The notes below the pieces were generated by a model. That model saw only the letters and a program-made list of their open reading frames with translations, was not told the origin of the DNA and did no database searches. Made by a program: the position numbers and the translations under genes. A stretch of DNA of 64,000 bases, from NCBI RefSeq assembly GCF_900095865.1, contig NZ_FMIZ01000006.1, forward strand, positions 434,001 to 498,000, read 5' to 3'. Below are positions 36,901-44,499 of this stretch, piece after piece (positions within the stretch are counted from its first letter, which is position 1; each line of letters opens with the position of its first letter). The stretch comes from Massilioclostridium coli (lineage in GTDB: Bacteria; Bacillota; Clostridia; Oscillospirales; Ruminococcaceae).

Positions 36901-37566
36901 AATGCTGCAACCCAAAAGGAAGTAGATACAGCCTGGCAAGCGTTGTTAAACGAAATCCACAAACTGGGCTTTGTCAAAGGGGATGTTACCTCTTTAGAAA
37001 AACTGGTTGAAACCGCAAAAGGGTTTGACTTAAGCAAATACGTAGAAGCAGGCCAGGCGGAATTAAAAGAAGCATTGGCTGCGGCGAAAGATTTGCTTGC
37101 GGATAAGGACAACGCGATGGAACAGGAAATCCAACCAGTGGAGGAGAACCTGTTAAATGCAATGTTAAATTTAAGGTTAAAGGCGGACAAATCCATTTTG
37201 GAATCTACGGTATCACAGGCAAACAATATAGAGGCAAACCTCTATACCCAGGAAAGCTATCAGGCATTAAAAACAGCTGTTGCAGCAGCAAACGCGGTGC
37301 TGGCGGATGACAGCGCAACACAGAAACAGGTGGATGCGGCTGTTGATGCGGTAAAAGCAGCGATGAATGGTTTGGTAGCGGTTGATAATGGAGAATCCAC
37401 CAAACAGAATAATGCTGTGCAGGGAACCCAGACCGGTCAAGTAACAACCAGCAACAATGCTGTAAAATCAGTAAAAACTGGTGATGTAGTACCAGCTGTG
37501 GGTATCGCAGTATTAGCATTGGCATCTGCGGCAGTAGTAGCTCTCCGCAAAAAGGAAACCAACTAA
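33919..37566 (+). CDS. Large secreted, repeat-containing surface protein with FIVAR repeats and KTGD anchor
   Basis: 1215 aa from the ATG at 33919 (AAGGAGG 5 nt upstream; an upstream in-frame ATG at 33904 lacks a site). Signal peptide 1-33 (AFA-AD). Two near-identical 248-aa units (~39-286 and ~287-535), each a beta-helix-like segment (ANVTFENCTFVQTPVNNGTI) plus an Ig-like domain (GTNKDNATVQA...SGTPEQSGEYTVTI). More Ig-like modules (~535-640) and a beta-helix region (~650-940) follow, then FIVAR-type three-helix repeats (~950-1155), a Thr/Asn linker, K1186-T-G-D, a hydrophobic helix and RKK. Probably a cell-surface adhesin or glycan-binding protein; no catalytic motif seen. The C-terminal module is shared with the rhamnosidase at 59539. 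Confidence 0.85.
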   Translation: MNQKTLKNSARVLSFLLACILALCAIPFTTAFAADADKEYIINDSSFDMDDYLAGAGDANIIKISANLTGLGETVIQQPVTQLLGWTKNFFEDVPSVRTIKDKQDGTLRFAEGVDVLVRDLIFDTAQPVVVEKGANVTFENCTFVQTPVNNGTIICEDCTFETGKIENNGSASYTGTTEEPENIAQPSHTPLDIEVAPDTLPYAMVGSAYNQQLAVTLSGTNKDNATVQAQITPEGSGLTANVAGNTVAISGTPEQSGEYTVTITATAEGDSPVSKTIALQAIAETEYIIDDNSYDFSDYLAWAGTATTVKVSADLTSLGEAVIQQPVSKLLGWEKNFFADQAKLRTIKDSSDGTLRFASGVNVLVKDLIFNTTQPVVIEQGANVTFENCTFVQTPVNNGTIICKDCTFETGKIENNGSAVYTGTTVEPENIGTEQPSHIALGMNLAPETLQNAIVGTEYNQTLNVELYGTNKDNATVQASVTPEGSGITAAVQDNQVVVSGKAGKPGSYTVSVIATADGDQPVTKTVSFEAKQNISVSLEGTLDAVTVGQSGYQNYLDVFVTDENGDQVNYYDYSQANPNAKISVSLSPEGSGMRASYLFDSVVVSGTPEKQGIYQVSVTVTNDVQIATSNTVDLRIYQDDKTLQERFDALNPSITSWDIEPYEISQSGNAVVPINLKEIYGSHESGLYATLGNNQGYATDTLTIPAGCDVVFENIKFYSSIQIIVEKGGSLTLKDSVAYGGVVVNGGTFSMSNYAALVDSLTLNDGSVLKNATVNSHGRYLTDGSDKPDAPAVVIVNGTVTALGNNTITGEPGDSVLAGQDALVVNGELVIPEGSVLTAQGGGDYAPARVGGNGVVLNNGEVSGQGKLVALGGHGYEGDGGDGITGVGTISVAHLESIGGDAKSLFNDPKQGGDAIGSKVIVTTEDYVLKGGAGNPAGSAEITPVTANKSILNQVIEYAEAQKASPEFNKVIADVQKTFNAALEQAKAVADNNAATQKEVDTAWQALLNEIHKLGFVKGDVTSLEKLVETAKGFDLSKYVEAGQAELKEALAAAKDLLADKDNAMEQEIQPVEENLLNAMLNLRLKADKSILESTVSQANNIEANLYTQESYQALKTAVAAANAVLADDSATQKQVDAAVDAVKAAMNGLVAVDNGESTKQNNAVQGTQTGQVTTSNNAVKSVKTGDVVPAVGIAVLALASAAVVALRKKETN
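34033..35520 (+). repeat. In-gene tandem duplication, 744-bp period
   Basis: The segment starting GAATATAT at 34033 recurs at 34777, exactly 744 bp (248 codons) later, with high nucleotide identity over the FENCTFVQTPVNNGTIIC part, indicating recent duplication or gene conversion. A third, partial Ig-like unit follows from ~35225. Confidence 0.85.
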
Positions 37567-37596
37567 TTTGATATCCTCAATACCAATATCCTTTGG

Positions 37597-37642
37597 TCAG
37601 AACCCTCTGCAGTTGCGGGGGGTTCTGATATTTTTCTTTTTC
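37597..37642 (+). terminator. Terminator of the secreted repeat protein gene
   Basis: TCAGAACCC pairs with GGGTTCTGA around a G-rich loop, followed by a T-rich run; 31 bp after the stop. Confidence 0.8.
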
Positions 37643-37677
37643 TATTAGGATAAAACAGCTTTATCGCGGATAATAAG

Positions 37678-37706
37678 TTGACAAAGGGGAGATATTCCGA
37701 TATAAT
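37678..37706 (+). promoter_or_regulatory. Consensus promoter of the alaS T-box transcript
   Basis: Exact TTGACA (37678-37683), 17-bp spacer, exact TATAAT (37701-37706). Confidence 0.9.
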
Positions 37707-37713
37707 AAGGTAA

Positions 37714-38045
37714 GAAAAGTATCGTAATAAAACGAAGTGAAATATCGGATGATATTTTTGCTGCGTTGCGAAGTACATTGTACCAAAAAGGGCGGAGCCC
37801 AATAAAAAAACTGGCTGAGATGAGAAAAACCAACATGCCAATCCCAATAGAGAGGGGCCGTTGCTGGAAGTGCCCTGGTGATTGTAGTTGGAGGCCAACT
37901 CGGAGCCTATACGTCAAAAAAACGTATCGTATTCCCTGCGTTAAAGGAGAATCAAAGTGGCTGTACAAGGATGTGCAGCAATTTGGGTGGTACCACGGAA
38001 ACAGCAAGTTCTCGTCCCATAGGCGGCGAGAGCTTTTTTTATTTG
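37714..38045 (+). promoter_or_regulatory. T-box leader of alaS
   Basis: About 330 nt between promoter and gene. The T-box sequence TTTGGGTGGTACCACGG (37982-37998) forms the antiterminator whose TGGT bulge would pair with the ACCA end of uncharged tRNA-Ala. The competing terminator is GTTCTCGTC / GGCGAGAGC plus seven T (38008-38042). Stem I with a GCN specifier must lie in the first ~150 nt; GCT near 37759 is one candidate, not proven. Uncharged tRNA-Ala would permit read-through into alaS. An apparent 118-codon frame inside the leader is not a gene. Confidence 0.88.
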
Positions 38046-38099
38046 TTTTTGGTACGGCCTTTGTAGTAAAAACAGAAATAGATAGGAGGAACAAATCCA

Positions 38100-40733
38100 A
38101 TGAAATGGATGGGTTTAAATGAATTAAGGGAAAAATACCTGAGCTTTTTTGAGAAAAAAGGCCACTTAAGGTTAAAAAGCTTCCCTCTGGTACCACAAGG
38201 GGATAACAGTTTGCTATTGATTAACTCCGGCATGGCGCCAATGAAAAAATGGTTTTTAGGGCAGGAAACCCCGCCAAAAAATCGTGTAACAACCTGCCAA
38301 AAATGTATCCGTACCCCGGATATTGAAAATGTAGGGAAAACTGCCCGTCACGGTACCTTTTTTGAAATGTTGGGCAACTTCTCTTTTGGCGATTACTTTA
38401 AAGAAGAAGCAACCGAGTGGGCGTGGGAATTTGTTACCAAAGAACTGGAACTCCCCATTGACCGCATCTGGGTTTCTATTTATGAGGACGATGATGAAGC
38501 GTTTGAAATTTGGACAAAACACCGTGGTGTAAACCCTGATCATATTGTACGCTTTGGGAAAGAGGATAATTTCTGGGAAATTGGTTCCGGTCCATGCGGT
38601 CCATGTTCTGAATTGTACTTTGACCGTGGTGTGGAAAAAGGATGTGGCAAACCAGACTGTAAAGTTGGCTGTGAATGCGACCGATTTGTAGAATTCTGGA
38701 ACCTGGTATTCTCCCAGTTCAACAGCGATGGGGAAGGCAATTATGAACCAATGGAACATCCAAACATTGATACTGGTATGGGGCTGGAACGTCTAGCTTG
38801 CATTATGCAGGAAGTAGACAACCTGTTTGAAGTAGATACTGTTCAGAATATCATGAAACATATCAGCCAGATTGCTGGCGTAACCTATAAGGAAAATCCA
38901 CAGACGGATGTTTCCCTCCGTGTTATTACTGACCATATCCGTAGCACTACCTTTATGATTGCGGATGGGGTAATCCCTTCCAATGAAGGTCGTGGCTACG
39001 TACTTCGCCGTTTGCTCCGTCGTGCTGCCCGTAATGGTAAAATGATTGGAATCCAAAAACCATTCCTGTATCAGGTAGTTGACACTGTTATTAAAGAAAA
39101 CCAGCCAGCTTATCCAGAACTGTTGGAAAATGCGGATTATATCAAAAAGATTGTAAAAGCAGAAGAAGAAAACTTTGCTTCTACTATTAATAAAGGTTTG
39201 AATTTATTGTATGATATGATTGATAATATTGATTCTTCCATGGAACAGAGGATGCTTTCCGGGGATCAGGCGTTTAAATTGTATGATACGTATGGTTTCC
39301 CTCTGGATTTAATCAAAGAAGTAATTGAAGAACAAAATATCGCTATTGATGAAGAACGGTTTATGGAACTGATGAACGCCCAAAAAGAAGCTGCTAGAAA
39401 GAACGCAACGGCAAATGATGTGGCATGGGATGAAAATGAACTGGTGTTCACCGATGATGCTACTGAATTTTTAGGATATAGCATGTACGAATGTGACGCT
39501 ACCCTAAAACACATTGTTGTGGATGGTAAAGAAGTGGAAACTGCGTCCGAAGGGCAGCAAGTAACACTGGTATTTGACGTGACTCCATTCTATGCGGAAA
39601 GTGGTGGACAGGTTGGCGACCGTGGCGTATTTGTGTATGGCGATAATATTGTGAATGTCACCGACTGTAAAAAAGCGAAATCCGGGCATTTTCTCCATTC
39701 TGGTGTTGTGATGGCTGGAAGCATCTCCCATGGGATGAACGGCCATCTGGCAATTGACGAAAAACGCCGTCAGGCGATTGCCCGCAACCATACTGCGGCA
39801 CACTTGCTGCAAAAGGCTTTACGTGATGTTTTAGGCAGTCATGTCCATCAAGCTGGCCAGCTAGTAGACGACCAGCGGGTTCGATTTGACTTTAACCACT
39901 TTGAGCCAATGACCCCACAGGAAATCGCTGATGTAGAAGCAGCAGTAAACGAACAGATCTTGAATGCATTGGATGTCAATGTACAGGAAATGAAAATTGA
40001 AGAAGCAAAACAACTGGGCGCAATGGCGCTGTTCGGCGAAAAATACGGCGATGTTGTGCGTGTTGTGGACGCTTCCGGCTATTCGATTGAGTTCTGTGGT
40101 GGTACCCATGTGGATAATACTTCTAAATTAGGGCTGTTTAAAATTATCAGTGAAAGCTCTGCCGCTGCTGGTATCCGCCGTATTGAGGCTACTACTGGTA
40201 CCGGTGTATTGAATATGATTCACGAAAATCACTTAATGATTGCTACTACCTGTTCTGTGTTAAAACTGACCAACCCTCATGAATTGCCATCCAGATGTAA
40301 AAACTTGATGGACGAGCTAAAGGAAAAAGACCATAAAATTGATGAGATGACACAAAAACTGGCTTCTTATCGGTTTGAGGAAGTATTGGATTCCGCCTTG
40401 GAAGTAAACGGAATACAGGTAATCTCCGCAAGCTTTAACGGGTTAAATACCCAGTCCCTCCGTGCTCTGGGGGACCGTGTGAAAGAACGGACCAATGTAG
40501 TGGCTGTCTTTGCTAGCATTGCGGAAGGAAAAGGAACAATGCTTGCTGTATGTGGAAAAGAAGCGGTAGAACGTGGCGCCCATGCCGGAAACATTGTCCG
40601 TGAGGTTTCTGCCCTAGCTGGCGGGAAAGGTGGCGGACGACCAGATAGTGCGATGGCTGGCGTCAATGAAATATTTAAAATTGATGAAGCTTTGGCTCAG
40701 CTTCCTTCTGTTGTGCAGAAGTTTGTGAAATAG
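38100..40733 (+). CDS. alaS: Alanyl-tRNA synthetase
   Basis: 877 aa, full length. Class II synthetase charging tRNA-Ala. Catalytic core: LRLKSFPLVPQGDNSLLLINSGMAPMKKWFLG (motif 1), RHGTFFEMLGNFSFGDYFK (motif 2), GMGLERL (motif 3). Editing domain with the zinc ligands RNHTAAHLL (HxxxH) and FCGGTHVDNT (CxxxH), and the DHHA1 C-terminus with GGKGGGRPD. AGGAGG is 10 nt before the ATG. Controlled by the T-box upstream. It is followed 10 bp later by a HIT-family gene, likely in the same transcript. Confidence 0.98.
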   Translation: MKWMGLNELREKYLSFFEKKGHLRLKSFPLVPQGDNSLLLINSGMAPMKKWFLGQETPPKNRVTTCQKCIRTPDIENVGKTARHGTFFEMLGNFSFGDYFKEEATEWAWEFVTKELELPIDRIWVSIYEDDDEAFEIWTKHRGVNPDHIVRFGKEDNFWEIGSGPCGPCSELYFDRGVEKGCGKPDCKVGCECDRFVEFWNLVFSQFNSDGEGNYEPMEHPNIDTGMGLERLACIMQEVDNLFEVDTVQNIMKHISQIAGVTYKENPQTDVSLRVITDHIRSTTFMIADGVIPSNEGRGYVLRRLLRRAARNGKMIGIQKPFLYQVVDTVIKENQPAYPELLENADYIKKIVKAEEENFASTINKGLNLLYDMIDNIDSSMEQRMLSGDQAFKLYDTYGFPLDLIKEVIEEQNIAIDEERFMELMNAQKEAARKNATANDVAWDENELVFTDDATEFLGYSMYECDATLKHIVVDGKEVETASEGQQVTLVFDVTPFYAESGGQVGDRGVFVYGDNIVNVTDCKKAKSGHFLHSGVVMAGSISHGMNGHLAIDEKRRQAIARNHTAAHLLQKALRDVLGSHVHQAGQLVDDQRVRFDFNHFEPMTPQEIADVEAAVNEQILNALDVNVQEMKIEEAKQLGAMALFGEKYGDVVRVVDASGYSIEFCGGTHVDNTSKLGLFKIISESSAAAGIRRIEATTGTGVLNMIHENHLMIATTCSVLKLTNPHELPSRCKNLMDELKEKDHKIDEMTQKLASYRFEEVLDSALEVNGIQVISASFNGLNTQSLRALGDRVKERTNVVAVFASIAEGKGTMLAVCGKEAVERGAHAGNIVREVSALAGGKGGGRPDSAMAGVNEIFKIDEALAQLPSVVQKFVK

Positions 40734-40743
40734 GAGGCGTCTT

Positions 40744-41082
40744 ATGGATTGTTTATTCTGTAAAATTGTTGCAGGTGAAATTCCATCCAAAAAGCTGTAT
40801 GAGGATGACCAGGTGTTGGCGTTTTATGATGTTGACCCCCAGGCTCCAGTTCATTTTTTGGTGATTCCAAAAGAACATATTGCTTGTGCAAGTGAAATTA
40901 CACCGGAAAATTCCCAGATTATCGCCCATATTTTTGAGGTGATCGCGAATCTAGTGAGCACGTTAAAACTGGCGGATGGCTACCGCATTGTCAACAACTG
41001 TGGCGTACAGGGCGGCCAGTCTGTTCCACATCTGCATTTCCATGTTCTTGGTGGCAGGGATATGTCTTGGCCTCCAGGCTGA
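40744..41082 (+). CDS. HIT-family nucleotide hydrolase (HinT-like)
   Basis: 112 aa, full length. Histidine-triad purine nucleoside phosphoramidase type, active on adenylated amines. N-terminal Cys pair CLFC (3-6), IPKEHI (41-46) and the triad HLHFHVLGG (H96, H98, H100). HinT can hydrolyse aminoacyl-adenylates released by tRNA synthetases, which fits its place directly after alaS. AGGAGG is 7 nt upstream. Confidence 0.93.
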   Translation: MDCLFCKIVAGEIPSKKLYEDDQVLAFYDVDPQAPVHFLVIPKEHIACASEITPENSQIIAHIFEVIANLVSTLKLADGYRIVNNCGVQGGQSVPHLHFHVLGGRDMSWPPG

Positions 41083-41101
41083 TTGGCATAAGAATAAGTT
41101 T

Positions 41102-41137
41102 GAATTCCCGACAAGTAGCATTATTTGTCGGGATTCC
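41102..41137 (+). other. Intercistronic hairpin
   Basis: GAAT-CCCGACAA pairs with TTGTCGGG-ATTC between the HIT and phosphoribosyltransferase genes. There is no T-run after it, so an mRNA-processing or stability element is more likely than a terminator. Confidence 0.5.
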
Positions 41138-41157
41138 ATTGAATTGGAGGATTTTAT

Positions 41158-41718
41158 ATGGCAAACGAGTATTATTCTTTAACGGTAGCGGGCTTACAGC
41201 GTCAGCTCCCTATTTGCCCGTTAAATGATAAATTGTCCATTGCAGGGTTTATTATGTTCTCTGATGTGGAACTGACAATAGCCTGTGCGGAAGAATTATT
41301 GAAAAAATGTCCGGAAGCAGATTACATTGTGACTGCGGAATCCAAAGGAATCCCACTGGCATATGAAATGTCCCGCCAGTCCGGCATCCCTTATTTGCTT
41401 GCCCGTAAATCGGTGAAACTATATATGCGGGCGCCCATTCATGAAACGGTAAAATCCATTACAACGGCGAATGAACAGACTTTGTACTTAGATGGACAGG
41501 ATGCCGAAAAGATGAAGGGTAAACGGGTTTTGATTGTGGACGACGTGATTAGTACTGGAGAATCTTTGCGGACACTAGAACACTTGGTGAACTCCGCAGA
41601 AGGGAAAATTGTAGGAAGAGCCACCGTGTTGGCGGAAGGGGATTCCGCTGACCGTGACGATATTATTTTCCTGGAAAAGCTCCCATTGTTTACAAGCGAT
41701 GGTACACCAATTGAATAA
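41158..41718 (+). CDS. Phosphoribosyltransferase, adenine-PRTase-like
   Basis: 186 aa. Type I PRTase fold; transfers or releases 5-phosphoribose on a purine base. The PRPP loop VLIVDDVISTGESL lies at ~126-139 and IVTAESKGIPLAYEMS with LLARKS earlier matches Apt-type enzymes. The N-terminal hood (ICPLNDKLSIAGF) differs from standard Apt, so substrate specificity is open (adenine, xanthine or a regulator). Good GGAGG site; third gene in the alaS transcript. Confidence 0.83.
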   Translation: MANEYYSLTVAGLQRQLPICPLNDKLSIAGFIMFSDVELTIACAEELLKKCPEADYIVTAESKGIPLAYEMSRQSGIPYLLARKSVKLYMRAPIHETVKSITTANEQTLYLDGQDAEKMKGKRVLIVDDVISTGESLRTLEHLVNSAEGKIVGRATVLAEGDSADRDDIIFLEKLPLFTSDGTPIE

Positions 41719-41731
41719 AACATTCAGTATA

Positions 41732-41777
41732 AAAAATAAGGCTTGAACCAGATTGCTCTGATTCAAGCCTTATTTTT
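41732..41777 (+). terminator. Terminator of the alaS-HIT-PRTase operon
   Basis: AATAAGGCTTGAA / TTCAAGCCTTATT with an inner CAGA/TCTG stem, flanked by A- and T-runs; 13 bp after the stop. Confidence 0.9.
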
Positions 41778-41993
41778 TATCATTGATTAGTTGGGAAAGC
41801 AGCCAATGAAGTAAATCCTTATCAAAGGGAATCGTAGAAGCGAAATATAAAAGGAAATATTGTGTATTTATAGATAACACAACAAAGTGATACAGAAATA
41901 TTCCACGTACCCGTCAATTATAGAGCCCTATAGAATCTATTCAAGCTATTAACTTACATGATTATCCTAGATTTTCAGATTTCAAAGCGCCAT

Positions 41994-42356
41994 CTAAAAG
42001 GATGGTTTGTTATTATTTCTGAATTCTGTCCGATCAGAAATCTTTCCTAACCTTACTAACCTCGCCGCTATTGCGCCATTTGTCCGTTTGAAATAGTCGC
42101 AAATTTCTTTTGTTGTTCGGTTTTGGTCGAACATATCGCAAAGTAGTTGCTCTTCTTCTTCTGACCATGGAGCACCATCATTTTCTGGTTTTTCACGATG
42201 CTGTTTTCCACGGGATAATTCCATTAAAACCATATAAATTGCCCGTATTATTTCTGGTTGGTTGCATATGTGGTCCTCTGGTAATACTTCGCCAGTTAGG
42301 GGGTCCACACCATCCGCTAAGCTTTTTAAAATCCCTTTTGCGCCATTTAGATCCAT
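41994..42356 (-). CDS. Small Myb/SANT-like HTH protein
   Basis: 120 aa. N-terminal half has the block LADGVDPLTGEVLPEDHICNQPEIIRAIY, which I recall as a recurrent unannotated bacterial family; the C-terminal half (~60-108) is a Myb/SANT-like helix-turn-helix: PWSEEEEQLLCDMFDQ, TTKEICDYFKRTNGAIAARLVRLGKI. Probable DNA-binding regulator. AAGGAG 8 nt before the ATG. It is 80 bp downstream of the SLOG gene on the same strand. Confidence 0.75.
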   Translation of the reverse strand: MDLNGAKGILKSLADGVDPLTGEVLPEDHICNQPEIIRAIYMVLMELSRGKQHREKPENDGAPWSEEEEQLLCDMFDQNRTTKEICDYFKRTNGAIAARLVRLGKISDRTEFRNNNKPSF

Positions 42357-42436
42357 TTTTTCATCTCCTTGGAATAGTTTAGTAGATATTTACATTATAA
42401 ACCAATTCAGAAATGAATTCAACAAATTTTGACAAA

Positions 42437-42943
42437 TTAATCGTAAAAAAGGGTGAGCCACACCCGTTTATTTTGTTGTTTGGCATACTGGATGGTTTTT
42501 TCTGTCCCTCCTGGGGTGCCATTCCAGATTGCTAGGATGATGTCAGCGTGGTCAACCATATACTGGTTTCTTTTTAGCATGCAATTGGAGGTGTAGTATT
42601 TTTGCAACACAGTTTGTGTATCGCATTGGGATAAAATCATTTCATACCGATTTTGCAATGATTTTGACCAGCGTTTCGATTGGGATTCACAGGGGATGGC
42701 ACACTCCAGTTGAATGTGAGGGTAGTTTTGTTTTAGTTGCAGCACAATTTCAGCGGCAAACAAATCCACCCCCAATGCCATTCCAGTAATAAAGTATGTT
42801 ACGTTTTGTTGGGTAATCAAATATTCAATGCGTTCTCGCAATATCTTTTTTAGGTTCTTACATCTATCATCTTGTTCGTTAAAACCAAACGAAAATTTTT
42901 GTGGTCGATGCCCGGTAAAACAACATGTAAGGATTTGTTCCAT
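42437..42943 (-). CDS. YpsA/DUF1273-like SLOG-family protein
   Basis: 168 aa. Rossmann-like SLOG fold, nucleotide-sugar or nucleotide ligand binding. Family features: CCFTGHRPQKF at the N-terminus, ITGMALGVDLFAAEIVLQLK, AIPCESQSKRW and the end WNGTPGGTEKTIQYAKQQNKRVW with the PGGT motif. Bacillus YpsA is linked to cell division, and other SLOG proteins act in defence or second-messenger sensing. It begins 1 bp after the XRE regulator stop, with its ribosome site inside that gene, so the two are translationally coupled. Confidence 0.82.
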   Translation of the reverse strand: MEQILTCCFTGHRPQKFSFGFNEQDDRCKNLKKILRERIEYLITQQNVTYFITGMALGVDLFAAEIVLQLKQNYPHIQLECAIPCESQSKRWSKSLQNRYEMILSQCDTQTVLQKYYTSNCMLKRNQYMVDHADIILAIWNGTPGGTEKTIQYAKQQNKRVWLTLFYD

Positions 42944-42944
42944 G

Positions 42945-43265
42945 TCAATCCCCTTTTATCATCAGTTCTACAAGGTTTAAAATGCGTTTTTGTTCTTCTA
43001 TTGGTAGAGTATGTAATTCTTCAGAAAGTTTAGAGGATTGATAGTTATTGGAATATAGAAGGACATCAGAAAAAATAGCGTCAGCAGAGGTTTCCAGTCC
43101 ATTTAGAATTTTAATCAGGTTTTCACATCGTGGAAAGGATGCGCCCCGTTCCACCGTGGAAATATAGTTTGTAGTTAAACCCACCTTTTCCGCAAACTGT
43201 TCTTGCGTTAATCCAAGTTGTTCCCTGCGCTCTTTGATGCGCTTGCCAATCCGTTTATCAATCAT
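42945..43265 (-). CDS. XRE-family HTH transcriptional regulator
   Basis: 106 aa. Cro/C1-type HTH (~5-60): IGKRIKERREQLGLTQEQFAEKVGLTTNYISTVERGASFPRCENLIKIL. The C-terminus is a short helical segment, perhaps for dimerisation. Coupled to the SLOG gene downstream and probably controlling this unit. An amber-inactivated paralog lies at 32285-32596. Confidence 0.9.
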   Translation of the reverse strand: MIDKRIGKRIKERREQLGLTQEQFAEKVGLTTNYISTVERGASFPRCENLIKILNGLETSADAIFSDVLLYSNNYQSSKLSEELHTLPIEEQKRILNLVELMIKGD

Positions 43266-43410
43266 ATTGCCTAACCCTTATCTATTGATTCTCATTCGCT
43301 TATCACTAGTATAAACAAAATCTGGGTTGCAATACAGATACGCTCCTGCAAAGAATCGGTATTAGCGTATGGGTAAAAGGATATTTTTTCTAATTTTTTT
43401 GGGCAAAAAA

Positions 43411-43437
43411 AGAAAACGCCTGCTGTCCACAGGCGTT
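43411..43437 (-). terminator. Terminator of the membrane protein gene
   Basis: AACGCCTG / CAGGCGTT stem that begins at the stop codon and is followed on the minus strand by a TTCTTTTTTT tract. Confidence 0.75.
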
Positions 43438-44122
43438 ATTTTTCAGGTTGTCCCATCTGAATGTTGGATAAACTGCTTTCATATTCCCTTTGTAAGGCAA
43501 TATATTTTTGATATTCTTGTTTGTATTTTATTTTGGTTTTCCGATAGGGAAAAATCAGTATCAGGATTAAAATGCTTCCAATCACGCCATCAACAATGAA
43601 GATTTGCTTCATAATAGAGGAAATTTCATTTTGTTTTTTTTCTAATTGAAAGATAGTAGTGTTTCCTTTTTGTATTTTATTCCAATATTTTGTCCGAAAT
43701 ATTCCGCGTTTTTGATATTCAACTTTGATCGTTGAACCAGGAGTAATCTCTTTTAAAAACATTTCACGGGTAATATTTTTTGGACTTTCACTCATATAAA
43801 AGTCGTTTTCTGTAATAATATTATAGGTTGTAGTCCAGCCAATGCGAGAAAATATATAGGGTTCTTTTACAGTAATAGTGTCTGTCTGGTAAGGGGAAAA
43901 ATAGATTGAATTGGATAGAACAAAGCAACACCATACAATGATAACGATGATTCCGATTAATTCAATTCGTTTGATAAAACGCAGTGTAGAAAAAAGGCTA
44001 TCGCATTTCTTTTTCTGGTCGTGTACTGGGCGCAACGCCTGGTAGTTCTGTTTTTGCTTTAACTTTTTCTCTCTTATTTTTTTGGACGCCATTTTCTTCT
44101 TTCTCTTTCTATTGTTTTTCAT
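43436..44122 (-). CDS. Unknown two-TM membrane protein
   Basis: About 228 aa from the ATG at 44122; the frame starts at a TTG (44137), and a third option is the ATG at 44092. No good ribosome site marks any of them. Very basic N-terminus (KNNRKRKKKMASKKIREKKLKQ), a transmembrane helix (~55-75), an extracytoplasmic domain of ~100 residues, a second helix (~180-200) and a cytoplasmic tail. Not recognised. It borders the duplicated small-RNA locus, whose + strand promoter overlaps its 5' end. Confidence 0.65.
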   Translation of the reverse strand: MKNNRKRKKKMASKKIREKKLKQKQNYQALRPVHDQKKKCDSLFSTLRFIKRIELIGIIVIIVWCCFVLSNSIYFSPYQTDTITVKEPYIFSRIGWTTTYNIITENDFYMSESPKNITREMFLKEITPGSTIKVEYQKRGIFRTKYWNKIQKGNTTIFQLEKKQNEISSIMKQIFIVDGVIGSILILILIFPYRKTKIKYKQEYQKYIALQREYESSLSNIQMGQPEK

Positions 44123-44130
44123 ACAAATAA

Positions 44131-44159
44131 TTGACAACTGCCAATAAACTGGTTATAAT
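44131..44159 (+). promoter_or_regulatory. Perfect consensus promoter with no protein gene downstream
   Basis: TTGACA (44131-44136), 17 bp, TATAAT (44154-44159). The next + strand protein gene is 7.6 kb away; a terminator at 44216-44255 defines a ~90-nt transcript. Confidence 0.85.
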
Positions 44160-44165
44160 AAAGTT

Positions 44166-44255
44166 AGAAAAGGCATTACCGGATAGACGGTTTGCCCCAG
44201 TATTTTTAAGTTAAAAAGATAATCGCTGGGGAATGTGGGCGGTTATCTTTTTTTA
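44166..44255 (+). ncRNA. Candidate small RNA (~90 nt)
   Basis: Runs from the predicted start of the consensus promoter to an 11-bp terminator hairpin (AAGATAATCGC / GCGGTTATCTT, 44216-44249) with seven T. A CCCCAG (44195-44200) can pair with CTGGGG (44226-44231), a fold that excludes the terminator stem, so the RNA could be an attenuator-like switch. No ORF. Confidence 0.6.
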
Positions 44256-44384
44256 TTGCTATGTAGAATACGATCAATCAGCAATAACAATATTGCGAAC
44301 ATAACCAGATATTCTATGGGCAACACCCCATTTCTGGGGCAAGATTCAACCGCCTACCGTTTTACAGGTAATGTCTTACGACAA
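44211..44384 (-). ncRNA. Candidate small transcript A with a hydrophobic mini-ORF
   Basis: Starts downstream of the minus-strand promoter at 44385-44413 and ends at the terminator shared with the + strand RNA (44216-44249). It contains a possible 27-codon ORF with a GTG start, reading LPIEYL, VMFAILLLLIDRILHS and NKKR: one hydrophobic segment with a basic tail, as in type I toxins. A hairpin CCCC AGAAAT GGGG lies just before it. The related unit B is at 44500-44655. Confidence 0.45.
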
Positions 44385-44413
44385 ATTATAACAAATTTTT
44401 ACTGCCAATGCAA
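44385..44413 (-). promoter_or_regulatory. Promoter of small transcript A
   Basis: TTGCAT (44408-44413), 17 bp, TATAAT (44385-44390) on the minus strand. Confidence 0.7.
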
Positions 44414-44499
44414 TACAGGAAACAGATTGATTCCAAAGGAACACAGTTGGTCTGTTTGTGTGGGGCATGATTGGATAGGCGATTGATCCCATTGTTGAT

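Noticed and set aside
37766-38122. 118-codon + strand frame before alaS
   Set aside because: It lies over the T-box leader, including its terminator, has no ribosome site and overlaps the alaS start; the RNA explanation is far stronger.
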